Shown here one piece after another: positions 45,188 through 54,102 of a stretch of 64,000 bases of DNA. The notes below the pieces were generated by a model, which had not been told where the DNA came from, made no database searches, and saw nothing but the letters and a program-made list of their open reading frames with translations. Source of the DNA: Pseudomonas cedrina subsp. cedrina (GTDB taxonomy: Bacteria; Pseudomonadota; Gammaproteobacteria; Pseudomonadales; Pseudomonadaceae); assembly GCF_001983175.1 (NCBI RefSeq), contig NZ_MNPW01000005.1, positions 372,001 through 436,000 on the forward strand. The letters are read 5' to 3'. Position 1 is the first letter of the stretch; the number at the start of each line of letters is the position of its first letter. The position numbers and the translations under genes were made by a program.

Positions 45188-47269
45188 TCAGAATGTGTAC
45201 TGCGCGCCTGCGCCTGCATACCACGAGCGCCCTGGCGCTGCTTCGTAATAGCGGTTGTTGCCGTCGCCGACGATGACCGAGCCGACGTACTGGCGGTCGA
45301 GCAGGTTGTCCAGGCGCAAGGTCTGGTGAAAGGTCCAGTGTTCAACGTTCTGCTCGAAGCGCGCACGCCAGTTGAACACGCTGTAGGCGGGTGCGGCGTG
45401 TTGGCTGTTGGTGTCCTCGACGTAGACCTTGCTCCGGTAAATCCCTTCGATGGCGGTGCTGATCCAGTCGCGGGGTTTCCAGTTCAGTTCGGCAAACACT
45501 GTGGTTTGCGGCACGCCGGGCAGGTAGTTGCCCTTGTCGACGGAGGTTGCGCCGCCGCTGACAAAGTCACTGTCGTAGGTGGCCTGCAGGCGGGTGAAGG
45601 CGAGGTTGGAGGTCCAGTGTTCGCTGAGCTGGCTCTCGATGCCCAGTTCGAAGCCGCGGCGCAGGGTGCGGCCGGCGTTTTGATAGCTGGTGCGGCCGCC
45701 CAGGGATTGATAAACCACCAATTCATCCTCGGTGGTGATCTGGAAAACCGCGGCGTTGATTCGCGTGTTGTCGAGCTGGGCCTTGAGTCCCACCTCGTAC
45801 TGGGTGCTCTGCGAGGGTTTCAGGCCAAAGTTGAAGCCCTCGACACTGCCCGGCGCATAGGCCAGTTCGGCCTGGGTCGGTGTTTCGAAGCCTTTGCCGG
45901 CGCTGACATAACCATGCAGCTGCGGCGTGAAGGCGTACATCAGGCTCATCGATGGGGTGTTTTTTTGGTAGGTCTTGTTGCCGCTGGAGTCGCCGTTGCT
46001 GAGGAATTGATCGTCCACCGCCAATTCCATGGTGCTGTGGCGAATGCCGGCTTGCAAAGTCCAGCGGTCCAAGGCCCAGTTGGCTTGGATGTAAGGGTCG
46101 AGGCTGCGCGCGGTGTCAATTTCATCACGACGTAGCTGGCCTTTTACGCCAAGGGTGTTGCCGCTGTAATTCTGGTAGCCGTGGCGACTGTCTTCGCTCT
46201 GGTCGAAGTCCAGGCCGGTGATGATCATCAACTCGCCCGGCGCGCTTTCTACGGGCTGCATCCAGCGCACGCTGGCGCCGTAGAACTTGCGGTCGAATTG
46301 CACCACGCCGCCGCCGCGTTCGTTAGCGGGGGTGCCTTTGGGTATCGACAAGTACTGGATCACACTCCGGCGCCCTGTATACGCATTCACCTGCAGCGTC
46401 GCATCGCCGATGTAGCGCTCGTAATTCATCCCCACTTGCTGATGATCGATGCTCTTGCGCGTGTTGTAGGTCAGCGCATTCGCACTCACCGAGCGTGGGT
46501 CGGCCTTGTACGCCGCCCAGGTCTGCCCCAGCGGGTCCTGCGTGCCGTTTTGCTCCAGGCTGCTGTAGATCAGCGCCAGCTTGCTGTCGTCATCCGGCTG
46601 GACGTTGAGCTTGGCGAAGGTCTGGTCGCGGCGCGCGCTGCTGTGGTCGCGGTAGCCGTTGGTGTCCATGCGTGAGGCGTCGAGCACGAAGCCTGCGCCC
46701 TTCGCTGCGCCCTCGGCGGTCAAGTGGTGCTTGCTCAAACCGTCGTTGCCCACCAGGGTTTCGGCGCCGATGCGCGGCGGGCCTTCGCCCTCGCGGGAGA
46801 ACATCTGGATTACCCCGCCGGCATTGCTGCCATACAGCGTGGCGGCCGGGCCGCGCAGCACTTCAATGCGCTCGGCGGTGTCGAGGTTGAAGGTGGCCGC
46901 CTGGCCTTGGCCGTCCGGGGTGCTGGCGGGAATGCCATCGGCAATCAGCTTGATGCCGCGCACGCCGAAGGCAGAACGGGCGCCAAAGCCACGGGAAGAA
47001 ATCTGCAGGTCCTGGGCATAGTTCTGGCGGTTCTGCACCACCAGGCCGGGTACACGGGCCAGGGCTTCGGAAGCGTTGATGCCCAATTGACCCTCACTGA
47101 TCTGCTCGCGGCTGATGCCGTCGACCGAGTAGGGCAGGTCGAAGGTCGGGCTGGCGCTGCGCGAGCCTGTGACCACGCTGGGGTCGAGGACCAGCGGTGC
47201 ATCATCGGCCAGTGCGGTGCTGCTCAGGCCCAGCAGCAGGGCAAGGCAAGTGGGTGCGGATGTGTTCAT
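45188..47269 (-). CDS. TonB-dependent outer-membrane receptor
   Basis: A 693-residue TonB-dependent transporter. A signal peptide (MNTSAPTCLALLLGLSSTALA, cut before DDAPLV) is followed by a TonB-box-like segment with VVTGSRS. The plug domain covers about 40-150 (EALARVPGLVVQNRQNY, ISSRGFGARSAFGVRGI, ERIEVLRGPAATLYG). A beta-barrel runs to a terminal aromatic (AGAGAQYTF). No N-terminal signalling domain, so no surface-signalling sigma factor pair. Substrate unknown; adjacent ABC genes are of sugar type rather than siderophore type. The start is the ATG at 47269. Confidence 0.9.
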   Translation of the reverse strand: MNTSAPTCLALLLGLSSTALADDAPLVLDPSVVTGSRSASPTFDLPYSVDGISREQISEGQLGINASEALARVPGLVVQNRQNYAQDLQISSRGFGARSAFGVRGIKLIADGIPASTPDGQGQAATFNLDTAERIEVLRGPAATLYGSNAGGVIQMFSREGEGPPRIGAETLVGNDGLSKHHLTAEGAAKGAGFVLDASRMDTNGYRDHSSARRDQTFAKLNVQPDDDSKLALIYSSLEQNGTQDPLGQTWAAYKADPRSVSANALTYNTRKSIDHQQVGMNYERYIGDATLQVNAYTGRRSVIQYLSIPKGTPANERGGGVVQFDRKFYGASVRWMQPVESAPGELMIITGLDFDQSEDSRHGYQNYSGNTLGVKGQLRRDEIDTARSLDPYIQANWALDRWTLQAGIRHSTMELAVDDQFLSNGDSSGNKTYQKNTPSMSLMYAFTPQLHGYVSAGKGFETPTQAELAYAPGSVEGFNFGLKPSQSTQYEVGLKAQLDNTRINAAVFQITTEDELVVYQSLGGRTSYQNAGRTLRRGFELGIESQLSEHWTSNLAFTRLQATYDSDFVSGGATSVDKGNYLPGVPQTTVFAELNWKPRDWISTAIEGIYRSKVYVEDTNSQHAAPAYSVFNWRARFEQNVEHWTFHQTLRLDNLLDRQYVGSVIVGDGNNRYYEAAPGRSWYAGAGAQYTF

Positions 47270-47443
47270 CAAGAAGCCGGTTCTGAGGCGCTACGCGAGT
47301 GATAGCGTCTACGCAAAAAAACCGAGTTTAACGGCTCATCCCTTCTTTTGCCGAATAAGAACCCTCCTACGCTTTTTTGGGCTGCGGGCGTCTGCCAGCG
47401 GTCGCGCTTGGTGGTAGGTTTTCAGTTTTGCGAAGAGATGACG

Positions 47444-47782
47444 ATGAAAGCCAAAAAAATGCTGAGGTGGCTGGCCGTGATGGGAGGTGTTCTGGCTCTG
47501 GGCGGCTGCGGTACTGTGACCACCGTCTTGCGTGAGGATAGCGCCACGGTTCACTCACTCAAGGCGAAAAAAACCTATTGCCAGTCTGTTCCGCGTATTT
47601 ACAGTGGAGTGGCCTATGACCTTTGCGTACTGCATGGGCCGCCGAATTCCGGCAGCGGGGTATCGTTGAACGACGTTCCATGGGCGTTTATCGATGTTCC
47701 AATCTCCGGTGTTCTGGATACGCTCGTCTTGCCCTACACGATCTACCAGCAAAGCGTCAACGGCAGCATCGAGCTTCTCTAG
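47444..47782 (+). CDS. YceK/YidQ-family lipoprotein
   Basis: A 112-residue small lipoprotein. MKAKKMLRWLAVMGGVLALGGC has a lipobox LGG-C at Cys22. The rest resembles the YceK (DUF1375) family: GTVTTVL after the Cys, YSGVAYDL in the middle and DVPISGVLDTLVLPYTIY near the end. GAAGAG lies about six bases before the ATG at 47444; an ATG two codons earlier (47438) is an alternative. Function unknown; E. coli YceK is linked to outer-membrane changes. Single gene between the divergent TonB receptor and the carbamoyltransferase. Confidence 0.75.
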   Translation: MKAKKMLRWLAVMGGVLALGGCGTVTTVLREDSATVHSLKAKKTYCQSVPRIYSGVAYDLCVLHGPPNSGSGVSLNDVPWAFIDVPISGVLDTLVLPYTIYQQSVNGSIELL

Positions 47783-47818
47783 TCCCTTGCCGCTAGCAGC
47801 TTCCTCCTGCTTTTAAGC

Positions 47819-47824
47819 TATAAT
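47819..47824 (+). promoter_or_regulatory. Likely -10 element for the second half of the LPS core operon
   Basis: A perfect TATAAT lies in GCTATAATCCCGCCC, a context common to Pseudomonas housekeeping promoters, 92 bp before the carbamoyltransferase start. No good -35 box at the standard distance. Confidence 0.45.
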
Positions 47825-47915
47825 CCCGCCCTTTAGCTGTTTCCTGCCCAGGCGGGAAGCACACTTTTTTCAGGCGCAACCCGCCTGCATGCAGACTAAA
47901 AGAGGCTAGACCCCT

Positions 47916-49673
47916 GTGGCATTGACGATTCTTGGCCTGTCCGGCGCCCTTAGCCATGATCCTTCCGCAGCCTTGTATATCGACGGCAAGCTGATCGCGG
48001 CCGCCGAAGAAGAACGCTTCGTACGCGACAAACATGCAAAGAACCGCATGCCCTACGAATCGGCGAAGTTCTGCCTGGAACAGGCCGGCATCAAGCCTTC
48101 CGACGTTGACGTGGTCGCGATCCCTTTCGCGCCGATCAGCCTGTTCGGCGAGGCGCGCTGGCACTACGCCAAGCGCTACTGGTACGCCCCGGACCGCGCC
48201 CTCGACGCGATCCTGATGGGCAACCGTCGCTACAAACGTTATCGCAACAAGATCGTCTGGTGCCTGGAGCAACTGGGCTTCGATCCGAAGAAAATCAAGA
48301 TCGAACCGGTTGAACACCACCTGGCCCACGCTTCCAGCGCCTATCACTGCTCCGGGTTCCAGGAGAAAACCGCGATCCTGGGCATCGACGGTAAAGGCGA
48401 GTACGCCACCACGTTCTTCGGCTACGGCGAAAACGGCAAGATCCACAAGATCAAGGAATTCTACGATCCGGACTCCCTCGGCGGCCTGTATGGCGCGATC
48501 ACCGAGTTCCTCGGTTTCGAGATGCTCGACGGTGAGTTCAAGGTCATGGGCATGGCGCCGTACGGCGATGCCAGCAAGTACGATTTCTCGCGCCTGGCCT
48601 CTTTCGAGAACGGCGAGTTGGTGATCAACACCGACTACGCCAACGTGATCGGCCTGCGCCGTTATAAAGAGAAGGGCAAGGGTTTCTACTTCTCGCCCAA
48701 ACTGATCGAGTGGCTGGGGCCCAAGCGCGAAGGCGACATCGCCGACGAGCCATACATCCACTACGCCGCCAGCATGCAGGCGCTGTTCGAAAAGTTGGCC
48801 CTGCAGATGATCGACCACTACCTGGGCGACATCCTCAAGGACACCGGCAAGCTGGCCTTCGCCGGCGGTTGCGCGCTGAATGTGAAGCTGAACCAGAAGA
48901 TCATTGCCCGTGACGACGTCAAGGAGCTGTTCGTGCAGCCGGCGTCCGGCGATGCCGGTACCGCGGTCGGTGCGGCGGCCTACGTGTCTCACGCCCGTGG
49001 GGTGCCGGTCGAGAAGATGGAGCACGTCTACCTCGGCCCGTCCTACAGCAACGAAGACGTGATCGCCGCCTGCGCCAGACATGAGAGCAAGCCGAACTGG
49101 CGCAAGATCGAAAACATGCCTCAGCGCATCGCCAAGATCATGGTCGACGGCAACCCGGTGGCCTGGTTCCAGGGCCGCATGGAGTTTGGCCCGCGTGCCC
49201 TGGGCGGTCGTTCGATCATCGGTTGCCCAAGCGCGACCGGCGTGGCGGACCGCATCAACCACCAGATCAAGTTCCGTGAGCGCTGGAGGCCTTTCTGCCC
49301 GTCGATGCTCGACACCGTCGCCCCACAGATGATCAAGGTCGATCACCCGGCGCCGTTCATGACCTTCACCTTTGAAGTGTCCGAAGAGTGGAAGACCCGC
49401 GTGCCGGAAGTGGTGCATGAAGACGGCACTTCCCGCGCCCAGGTGCTCAAGCGCGAATACAACCCGCGCTACTACGACATGATGAAAGAACTCGAAGTGC
49501 TCACCGGCAACGGCGTGTCCCTGAACACCTCGCTCAACCGCCGTGGCGAAGCGATGATCTGCTCGCCGACCGACGCGTTGAACATGTTCTTCGGTTCCGA
49601 CCTGCAGTACCTGATCATGGAAGACATCCTGGTCGTCAAAGACGGCGTGGACCCTTATGACGCGCTCGGCTGA
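47916..49673 (+). CDS. LPS core carbamoyltransferase (NodU/CmcH family)
   Basis: Transfers a carbamoyl group from carbamoyl phosphate. In P. aeruginosa the syntenic gene PA5005 (wapO, from memory) carbamoylates heptose II of the core. It has 585 residues. The N-terminal domain starts ILGLSGALSHDPSAALYIDGKLIAAAEEERF, with metal-site His in PVEHHLAHASSAYHCSGF. The C-terminal YrdC-like half has GGCALNVKLNQ, WFQGRMEFGPRALGGRSI and GVSLNTSLNRRGEA. The start is GTG at 47916, with AGAGG about 11 bases upstream; the GTG gives the conserved N-terminus exactly. It overlaps the next glycosyltransferase gene by 17 nt. Confidence 0.9.
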   Translation: MALTILGLSGALSHDPSAALYIDGKLIAAAEEERFVRDKHAKNRMPYESAKFCLEQAGIKPSDVDVVAIPFAPISLFGEARWHYAKRYWYAPDRALDAILMGNRRYKRYRNKIVWCLEQLGFDPKKIKIEPVEHHLAHASSAYHCSGFQEKTAILGIDGKGEYATTFFGYGENGKIHKIKEFYDPDSLGGLYGAITEFLGFEMLDGEFKVMGMAPYGDASKYDFSRLASFENGELVINTDYANVIGLRRYKEKGKGFYFSPKLIEWLGPKREGDIADEPYIHYAASMQALFEKLALQMIDHYLGDILKDTGKLAFAGGCALNVKLNQKIIARDDVKELFVQPASGDAGTAVGAAAYVSHARGVPVEKMEHVYLGPSYSNEDVIAACARHESKPNWRKIENMPQRIAKIMVDGNPVAWFQGRMEFGPRALGGRSIIGCPSATGVADRINHQIKFRERWRPFCPSMLDTVAPQMIKVDHPAPFMTFTFEVSEEWKTRVPEVVHEDGTSRAQVLKREYNPRYYDMMKELEVLTGNGVSLNTSLNRRGEAMICSPTDALNMFFGSDLQYLIMEDILVVKDGVDPYDALG

Positions 49674-50787
49674 CCGCCACGTCCTGCAGTTCTGCCACGG
49701 CTATGACGGTCCGTTTCTCGATTGTGCGCGGCAGTACGCCAGCCTGTTCGCGGGCTCGGGCTACAAGGTGACCACGGTGTTCCTCACCGGGGTCGCCGAC
49801 CCTGAGGTGGCGGCCGGTTGCGCCAGTGATGAAGTGTTGTTCATGGAGTACAGCTCGAAGGCCATTCGTGGCCTCAAGCTGGGCGCCATCGCCGAGATGC
49901 GCAAGATTGCCGCCTCGCGCCATTTCAGTTTCTGCATCGCGCACCGCGCCAAGCCGATCTACATCGCGCTGCTCGCCACGCGGTTGCAAGTGATTGGGGT
50001 GCATCACGCCTTTGGCGACTACCAGCGCCGTGGCCGCCGGCTGTTTGCCTCGATTTTCCACAAGCGCCTGAGCTTGCTGGCGGTTTCCGACGCCGTGCGT
50101 GACGACATCCGGCGCTGCCTGCCGAAATGGCCGCAGGCGCGTATCCAGACTTTGTATAACCGCATCGATGTCGAGGCCCTGCAAGCGCTGCAGGTTTCCA
50201 GGGATGAAGCGCGCGACGCCCTTGGGTTGTCACCGGATGAATGGGTGGTCGGCAATGTCGGCCGCCTGCACCCGGACAAGGACCAGGCCACGCTGCTCAA
50301 GGGCTTTGCCCTGGCATTGAAGCAGTTGCCGACTGAAAGCCGTTTGGCGATCCTCGGCACCGGGCGCCTGGAGCAGGACCTGAAGACACTGGCCCACGAG
50401 CTGGGGGTTGCCGACAAGGTGCTGTTCCTTGGCCAGGTGCCGGATGCGCGCCGCTATTTCCGCGCGTTTGATGTGTTTGCATTGAGCTCCGACCACGAGC
50501 CCTTCGGCATGGTGCTGCTTGAAGCGATGGCGGCCGGCGTCCCCTTGCTCGCCACCGCCTGTGGCGGCGCGCGCGAAGTGGTCGAAGGCGTGGGCATCCT
50601 GTTTCCCTTGGGCGACGCCGAGCACCTGGCCCAAGGGCTGGGACACCTGGCCGCGATGGATCAGCAGCAGCGACGCCAGTGTGCCGAGCTGATGCTGGAG
50701 CGCCTGCATGCACGATTCTCGGATCAGGCGGTACGCGCTGCCTTCTGGCAATTGCCGCCTGCCGTTGAACTGACTGCGAGGGCTTGA
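49657..50787 (+). CDS. GT4 glycosyltransferase of the LPS core (WapH position)
   Basis: A 376-residue GT-B fold glycosyltransferase in the place of PA5004 (wapH, from memory, an outer-core glucosyltransferase). The donor site is typical: NVGRLHPDKDQATLLKGFAL, LGTGRLEQDLKTLA, and EPFGMVLLEAMAAGVPLLATACGG with the E-x7-E pair. The start lies inside the carbamoyltransferase gene (17-nt overlap) and the stop overlaps mig-14, so it is coupled on both sides. The acceptor sugar cannot be read from sequence. Confidence 0.86.
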   Translation: MTRSADRHVLQFCHGYDGPFLDCARQYASLFAGSGYKVTTVFLTGVADPEVAAGCASDEVLFMEYSSKAIRGLKLGAIAEMRKIAASRHFSFCIAHRAKPIYIALLATRLQVIGVHHAFGDYQRRGRRLFASIFHKRLSLLAVSDAVRDDIRRCLPKWPQARIQTLYNRIDVEALQALQVSRDEARDALGLSPDEWVVGNVGRLHPDKDQATLLKGFALALKQLPTESRLAILGTGRLEQDLKTLAHELGVADKVLFLGQVPDARRYFRAFDVFALSSDHEPFGMVLLEAMAAGVPLLATACGGAREVVEGVGILFPLGDAEHLAQGLGHLAAMDQQQRRQCAELMLERLHARFSDQAVRAAFWQLPPAVELTARA

Positions 50788-51683
50788 TGCTCAATCGATT
50801 CCAAGGCTGGCGCGAGCGCGGCTGGTCCGTCGTCGATGCGCCGGCTTACAGCGAGGCCTGGCAACGTTTTGGCGGCAGCGTCGCGACGCATCCGCAGGTG
50901 ATCGAGCGCCTGGCCGGCCTGGCGCAGATTCCGGTGCGTTACCTGGCCTGGGAGCAGGCCGGTGAACTCAAGGCGTGCATCGCCACCTGGGGGCGCGACT
51001 TGGCGTTGTCCAAGGATGTGCTCAAGCGAAGCGGCAAGAAAGGCCTGTTCGACCTCGGCAACGCCGAGCTGATCCTGCCGGCCGCCGCCGATGCGCAGGC
51101 GCCGCTGCGCCAGCGTGCGCGCTACCTGTCGGCGTTGAACGAGGGCCGTTTCAGTGGCCTGAAGCTTCAGGCCGAGCAGTTGGCCATGGCGCGTACCCCC
51201 GAAGAACTGTCGAAAAAGTTTCGCTACAACCAGCGCCGCGAACTGCGCTTGCTGGAAGAAGCGGGCGGCCTGGTGCGGCCTGTCAGTGAGTTTTCCAGCG
51301 TGGAGTTGGCGTCCATCTACTGCGACCTGTTCCTGCGCCGCTGGGGCTTCACCGCCACGGGCGCCGAGCGCATGGCCGAGGTGATTGAACTGATGCGTGA
51401 ATGGTTGATCGGATCGGTGATTTTTCTCAACGACGCGCCCATCGCCATTCAATTGGTGTACCGGGTCGAGTCGCCGCAGTGGATCAGCGTGGAGTACGTC
51501 AACGGTGGGGTTGACCCCGAAACCCGCGCCTTCAGCCCAGGCAGTGTGTTGAGTTTTATCAACACCCAGAGCGCCTGGGAGCAGGCACGCGAAGCCGGCA
51601 AGCCACTGCGTTTCTCCTTTGGCCGCGCCGACCGCGAATACAAGGACCGTTGGTGCAACCCCGTGCAGGTATTCAGCGTATGA
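50787..51683 (+). CDS. mig-14: Mig-14 family protein (GNAT/FemAB-like)
   Basis: A 298-residue protein syntenic with PA5003, the Pseudomonas mig-14 homologue connected with resistance to cationic antimicrobial peptides. It shows an acetyltransferase-like layout: KKFRYNQRRELRLLEEAGG (FemAB/GNAT-like block, about 142-160), then SSVELASIYCDLFLRRWGF, and a final GKPLRFSFGRADREYKDRWC, which is highly typical of Mig-14. No signal peptide or membrane segment, so cytoplasmic. The ATG at 50787 shares one base with the upstream stop. Its LPS-operon location suggests a modification of core or O-chain sugars. Confidence 0.82.
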   Translation: MLNRFQGWRERGWSVVDAPAYSEAWQRFGGSVATHPQVIERLAGLAQIPVRYLAWEQAGELKACIATWGRDLALSKDVLKRSGKKGLFDLGNAELILPAAADAQAPLRQRARYLSALNEGRFSGLKLQAEQLAMARTPEELSKKFRYNQRRELRLLEEAGGLVRPVSEFSSVELASIYCDLFLRRWGFTATGAERMAEVIELMREWLIGSVIFLNDAPIAIQLVYRVESPQWISVEYVNGGVDPETRAFSPGSVLSFINTQSAWEQAREAGKPLRFSFGRADREYKDRWCNPVQVFSV

Positions 51684-53071
51684 CCCGCAAGCAGCAATTG
51701 CTCAAGCGTCACCGGCGCAACAAGCGCACGGCGTTGATGGTCGGTGTGTTGCTGCTGGTGGTGGTCGGCATCCTGGTCGCCTGGTGGCTGCCGTTGCTGT
51801 TGGCAGTGCTGGCCTGGGTCGCCCATGAAGCCTGGTTTGCCGATCACCTGTTCTACGCGCCCAACGAAGATTATCAATACCGTTTTTCGGCAGAGGCCGA
51901 GCTGGCAGGTGTGCGCCTTGATGGCGACCGCTTGCTGCTCGATCAGCCGTTGGCGCTGGAGGCAGGCGCGACGCTGGTGCTGGCGATCAAGGTCAAGAGC
52001 ACCTGGTTGGGGCGTTTTCTCGACCCTTGCGTCGAACTGGCAGACGACCGGCAAACCTTCGAACGCGGGGTCAACGGCGTTCGGTACCTGAACCTCAGCG
52101 GTCTGGCGCCGACGTTGGCGGCAGGCGAGTTGCGTCTGCGCGGGCGGCATTGCCGGTTGCTCGGCGCGCCCCGCCTGTGGGCCTGGGCCCATCCGGATTA
52201 CAGCGCACAACGGGTGATGGTCATCGCCCCGCATGCCGACGACGCCGAATTGGCCGCCTTCGGCCTGTACAGCCAGGCTGAAAAAACCTGGATTGTCACC
52301 CTGACGGCGGGGGAAATCGAAGCCGAACATTATGAGCGGATGGGCCTGGATGCGGTCGAGGCCTCGCGCATCAAGGGCCGCCTGCGCGCCTGGGACAGCA
52401 TCGCCGTGCCGCTTTGGGCCGGTGTGCCGCAGGCTCACTGCGTGCAATTGGGCTACTTCTGCCTGCAATTGCAGGCGATGCAGGCCGCGCCGGACCTGCC
52501 GTTCGCCTCCCGTGAAGCAGAGCTGACGGACGTTCGACCCTTCCGCCGGTTCAATCCGTTCCCCTTACCGTCGGACAGCGACGGCCTGCCCACCTGGAAC
52601 AATGTGCTGGCCGATCTGCGCCACGTGCTGTTGATGGCGCGCCCGGAAGTGATCGTGTTGCCTCATGCAGTGCTGGACCCGCACCCCGATCATGTCTGTG
52701 CGCAACAAGCGGTGCTGCAAGCCTTGCAGGGCCTGGAGTGGCAGCCGACCACCGTGTTGGGCTACGCCAATCACCTGCATGACAACGACCGCTGGCCCAT
52801 GGGCGACGCGGGTGCCGGCATTGCATTGCCGCCTGTGTTCGACGCCACTGAAGAGTTGCTCCCGTGCAGCCTTCCACTGACCTTGGCGCAGCAGCGCGAC
52901 AAGGCCATGGCGCTGGGCATGATGCATGACCTGCAACCGGCGGCGCCGTTCAAGCGCCGTGTACGGCGTTGGCTGCAGCGAATGTTGGCGGGGCGTGCGC
53001 GGTCGCCTTATGGTGAGAACGAGTTTTTCCGCAAGGCCGTACGACGGCATGAGTTGTTCTGGCGTTTGTGA
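51680..53071 (+). CDS. dnpA: PIG-L family de-N-acetylase, membrane anchored
   Basis: A 463-residue zinc-dependent deacetylase of the PIG-L/LmbE family, syntenic with PA5002 (dnpA, affecting antibiotic persistence). One or two membrane helices (about 22-50, MVGVLLLVVVGILVAWWLPL) anchor it; a periplasmic or cytoplasmic beta-rich domain follows. The catalytic domain has the zinc motif APHADDAELAAFG (A-H-x-D-D-E form, about 183) and LDPHPDHVCAQQ later. It may remove an N-acetyl group from a core amino sugar. The start at 51680 overlaps the mig-14 stop (ATGA); a longer frame from 51650 is not supported by a ribosome site. Confidence 0.86.
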   Translation: MTRKQQLLKRHRRNKRTALMVGVLLLVVVGILVAWWLPLLLAVLAWVAHEAWFADHLFYAPNEDYQYRFSAEAELAGVRLDGDRLLLDQPLALEAGATLVLAIKVKSTWLGRFLDPCVELADDRQTFERGVNGVRYLNLSGLAPTLAAGELRLRGRHCRLLGAPRLWAWAHPDYSAQRVMVIAPHADDAELAAFGLYSQAEKTWIVTLTAGEIEAEHYERMGLDAVEASRIKGRLRAWDSIAVPLWAGVPQAHCVQLGYFCLQLQAMQAAPDLPFASREAELTDVRPFRRFNPFPLPSDSDGLPTWNNVLADLRHVLLMARPEVIVLPHAVLDPHPDHVCAQQAVLQALQGLEWQPTTVLGYANHLHDNDRWPMGDAGAGIALPPVFDATEELLPCSLPLTLAQQRDKAMALGMMHDLQPAAPFKRRVRRWLQRMLAGRARSPYGENEFFRKAVRRHELFWRL

Positions 53072-53094
53072 ATGCATTGGTTAAAGGGAATGTA

Positions 53095-54051
53095 ATGAAA
53101 GTCTTGTTTCTGGTGCAGAAAGAACAGCGCGCTATTCTGGATCGCTTGTACGAAGGTGTGGCCGAACACTGCGACTGTGACATTCGTTGGTTGAGCAGCG
53201 ATGAGCAGCGCAACCTGCGCGGTTACTTCCGGCGCGAGGTCGACGTGACCCGTTACGAGCGCATTGTGTTTTTCCTGCGCTTCAAGCAAGAGATCCGCCA
53301 GGCCGGGTTTATCCGCACCCTGCCGAACCTGGTGATTCTCGAGCACGACGCTTACCAGAACTACATTCCCTGCAAATACACCGGCAAGTTCAGCGCCCAT
53401 TACCGTCGGCTGCCCTGGGCGCGGGTAATCAGCTCGGGCTTCATGGTGACCGAACGCCTGCGCGCCGAAGGCTTTGATGCGGTATTCGTGCCCAAAGGCT
53501 ATGACCAGTCCCTGTTGCAGCCCCAGGACCGTGAGCGGGATATCGAACTGGCGTTTGTCGGCAGTACCAACAGCGTGGCCTATAGTGGTCGCAAGGCATT
53601 GCTCGATGAGCTGGCACGGGTTGAACCTTTGGTGGTGACACGCACCAAATCCGGTGAGGAATATTGTGCGACCCTCAACCGGATTCGTTTTTTCGTCAGC
53701 GCCGATGTGGGCATGGGCGAGTACATGATCAAGAACTTTGAAGCCATGGCGTGTGGCTGTGTATTGCTGGCGTTCGATCAGGGGGCCGAGGAAAACGCGG
53801 CCTTGGGGTTCGAGGACATGGTCAATGTGGTGTTCTACAAGGACATCCCGCAGTTGCAGGAAAAACTCGCCGTGCTGCGGTCCAACCCGCAACTGGCGGC
53901 AGATATCGCGCATTGTGGGCAGGCGCTCGCGGTCAGCCAGTTCAGCTTTGCGCGTATCGGCCAGCGCATTGTCGAAGCCCTCAAGGCGCCGCTGCGGCCC
54001 CGTGCTCCCTTGAGTATGTTGGAAAGGTTGCGTCTGAAGCTGGGCGTTTGA
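53095..54051 (+). CDS. ssg: Glycosyltransferase Ssg (CgeB-like)
   Basis: A 318-residue glycosyltransferase of GT-B type, in the place of PA5001 (ssg), whose loss in Pseudomonas changes O-antigen, surface properties and phage sensitivity. Visible are MKVLFLVQKEQRAILDRLYEG at the start, VPKGYDQSLLQP, VGSTNSVAYSGRKALL, and the donor-site block YMIKNFEAMACGCVLLAF with E-A-M/C-G. GGGA is seven bases before the ATG at 53095; an upstream GTG (53068) is weaker. Last of the tightly coupled genes; 51 bp separate it from the next one. Confidence 0.75.
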   Translation: MKVLFLVQKEQRAILDRLYEGVAEHCDCDIRWLSSDEQRNLRGYFRREVDVTRYERIVFFLRFKQEIRQAGFIRTLPNLVILEHDAYQNYIPCKYTGKFSAHYRRLPWARVISSGFMVTERLRAEGFDAVFVPKGYDQSLLQPQDRERDIELAFVGSTNSVAYSGRKALLDELARVEPLVVTRTKSGEEYCATLNRIRFFVSADVGMGEYMIKNFEAMACGCVLLAFDQGAEENAALGFEDMVNVVFYKDIPQLQEKLAVLRSNPQLAADIAHCGQALAVSQFSFARIGQRIVEALKAPLRPRAPLSMLERLRLKLGV

Positions 54052-54102
54052 TGTCGGCTAAATGGCCATGGATGATGGCTATATGATATTATCGAGGCGT
54101 TA

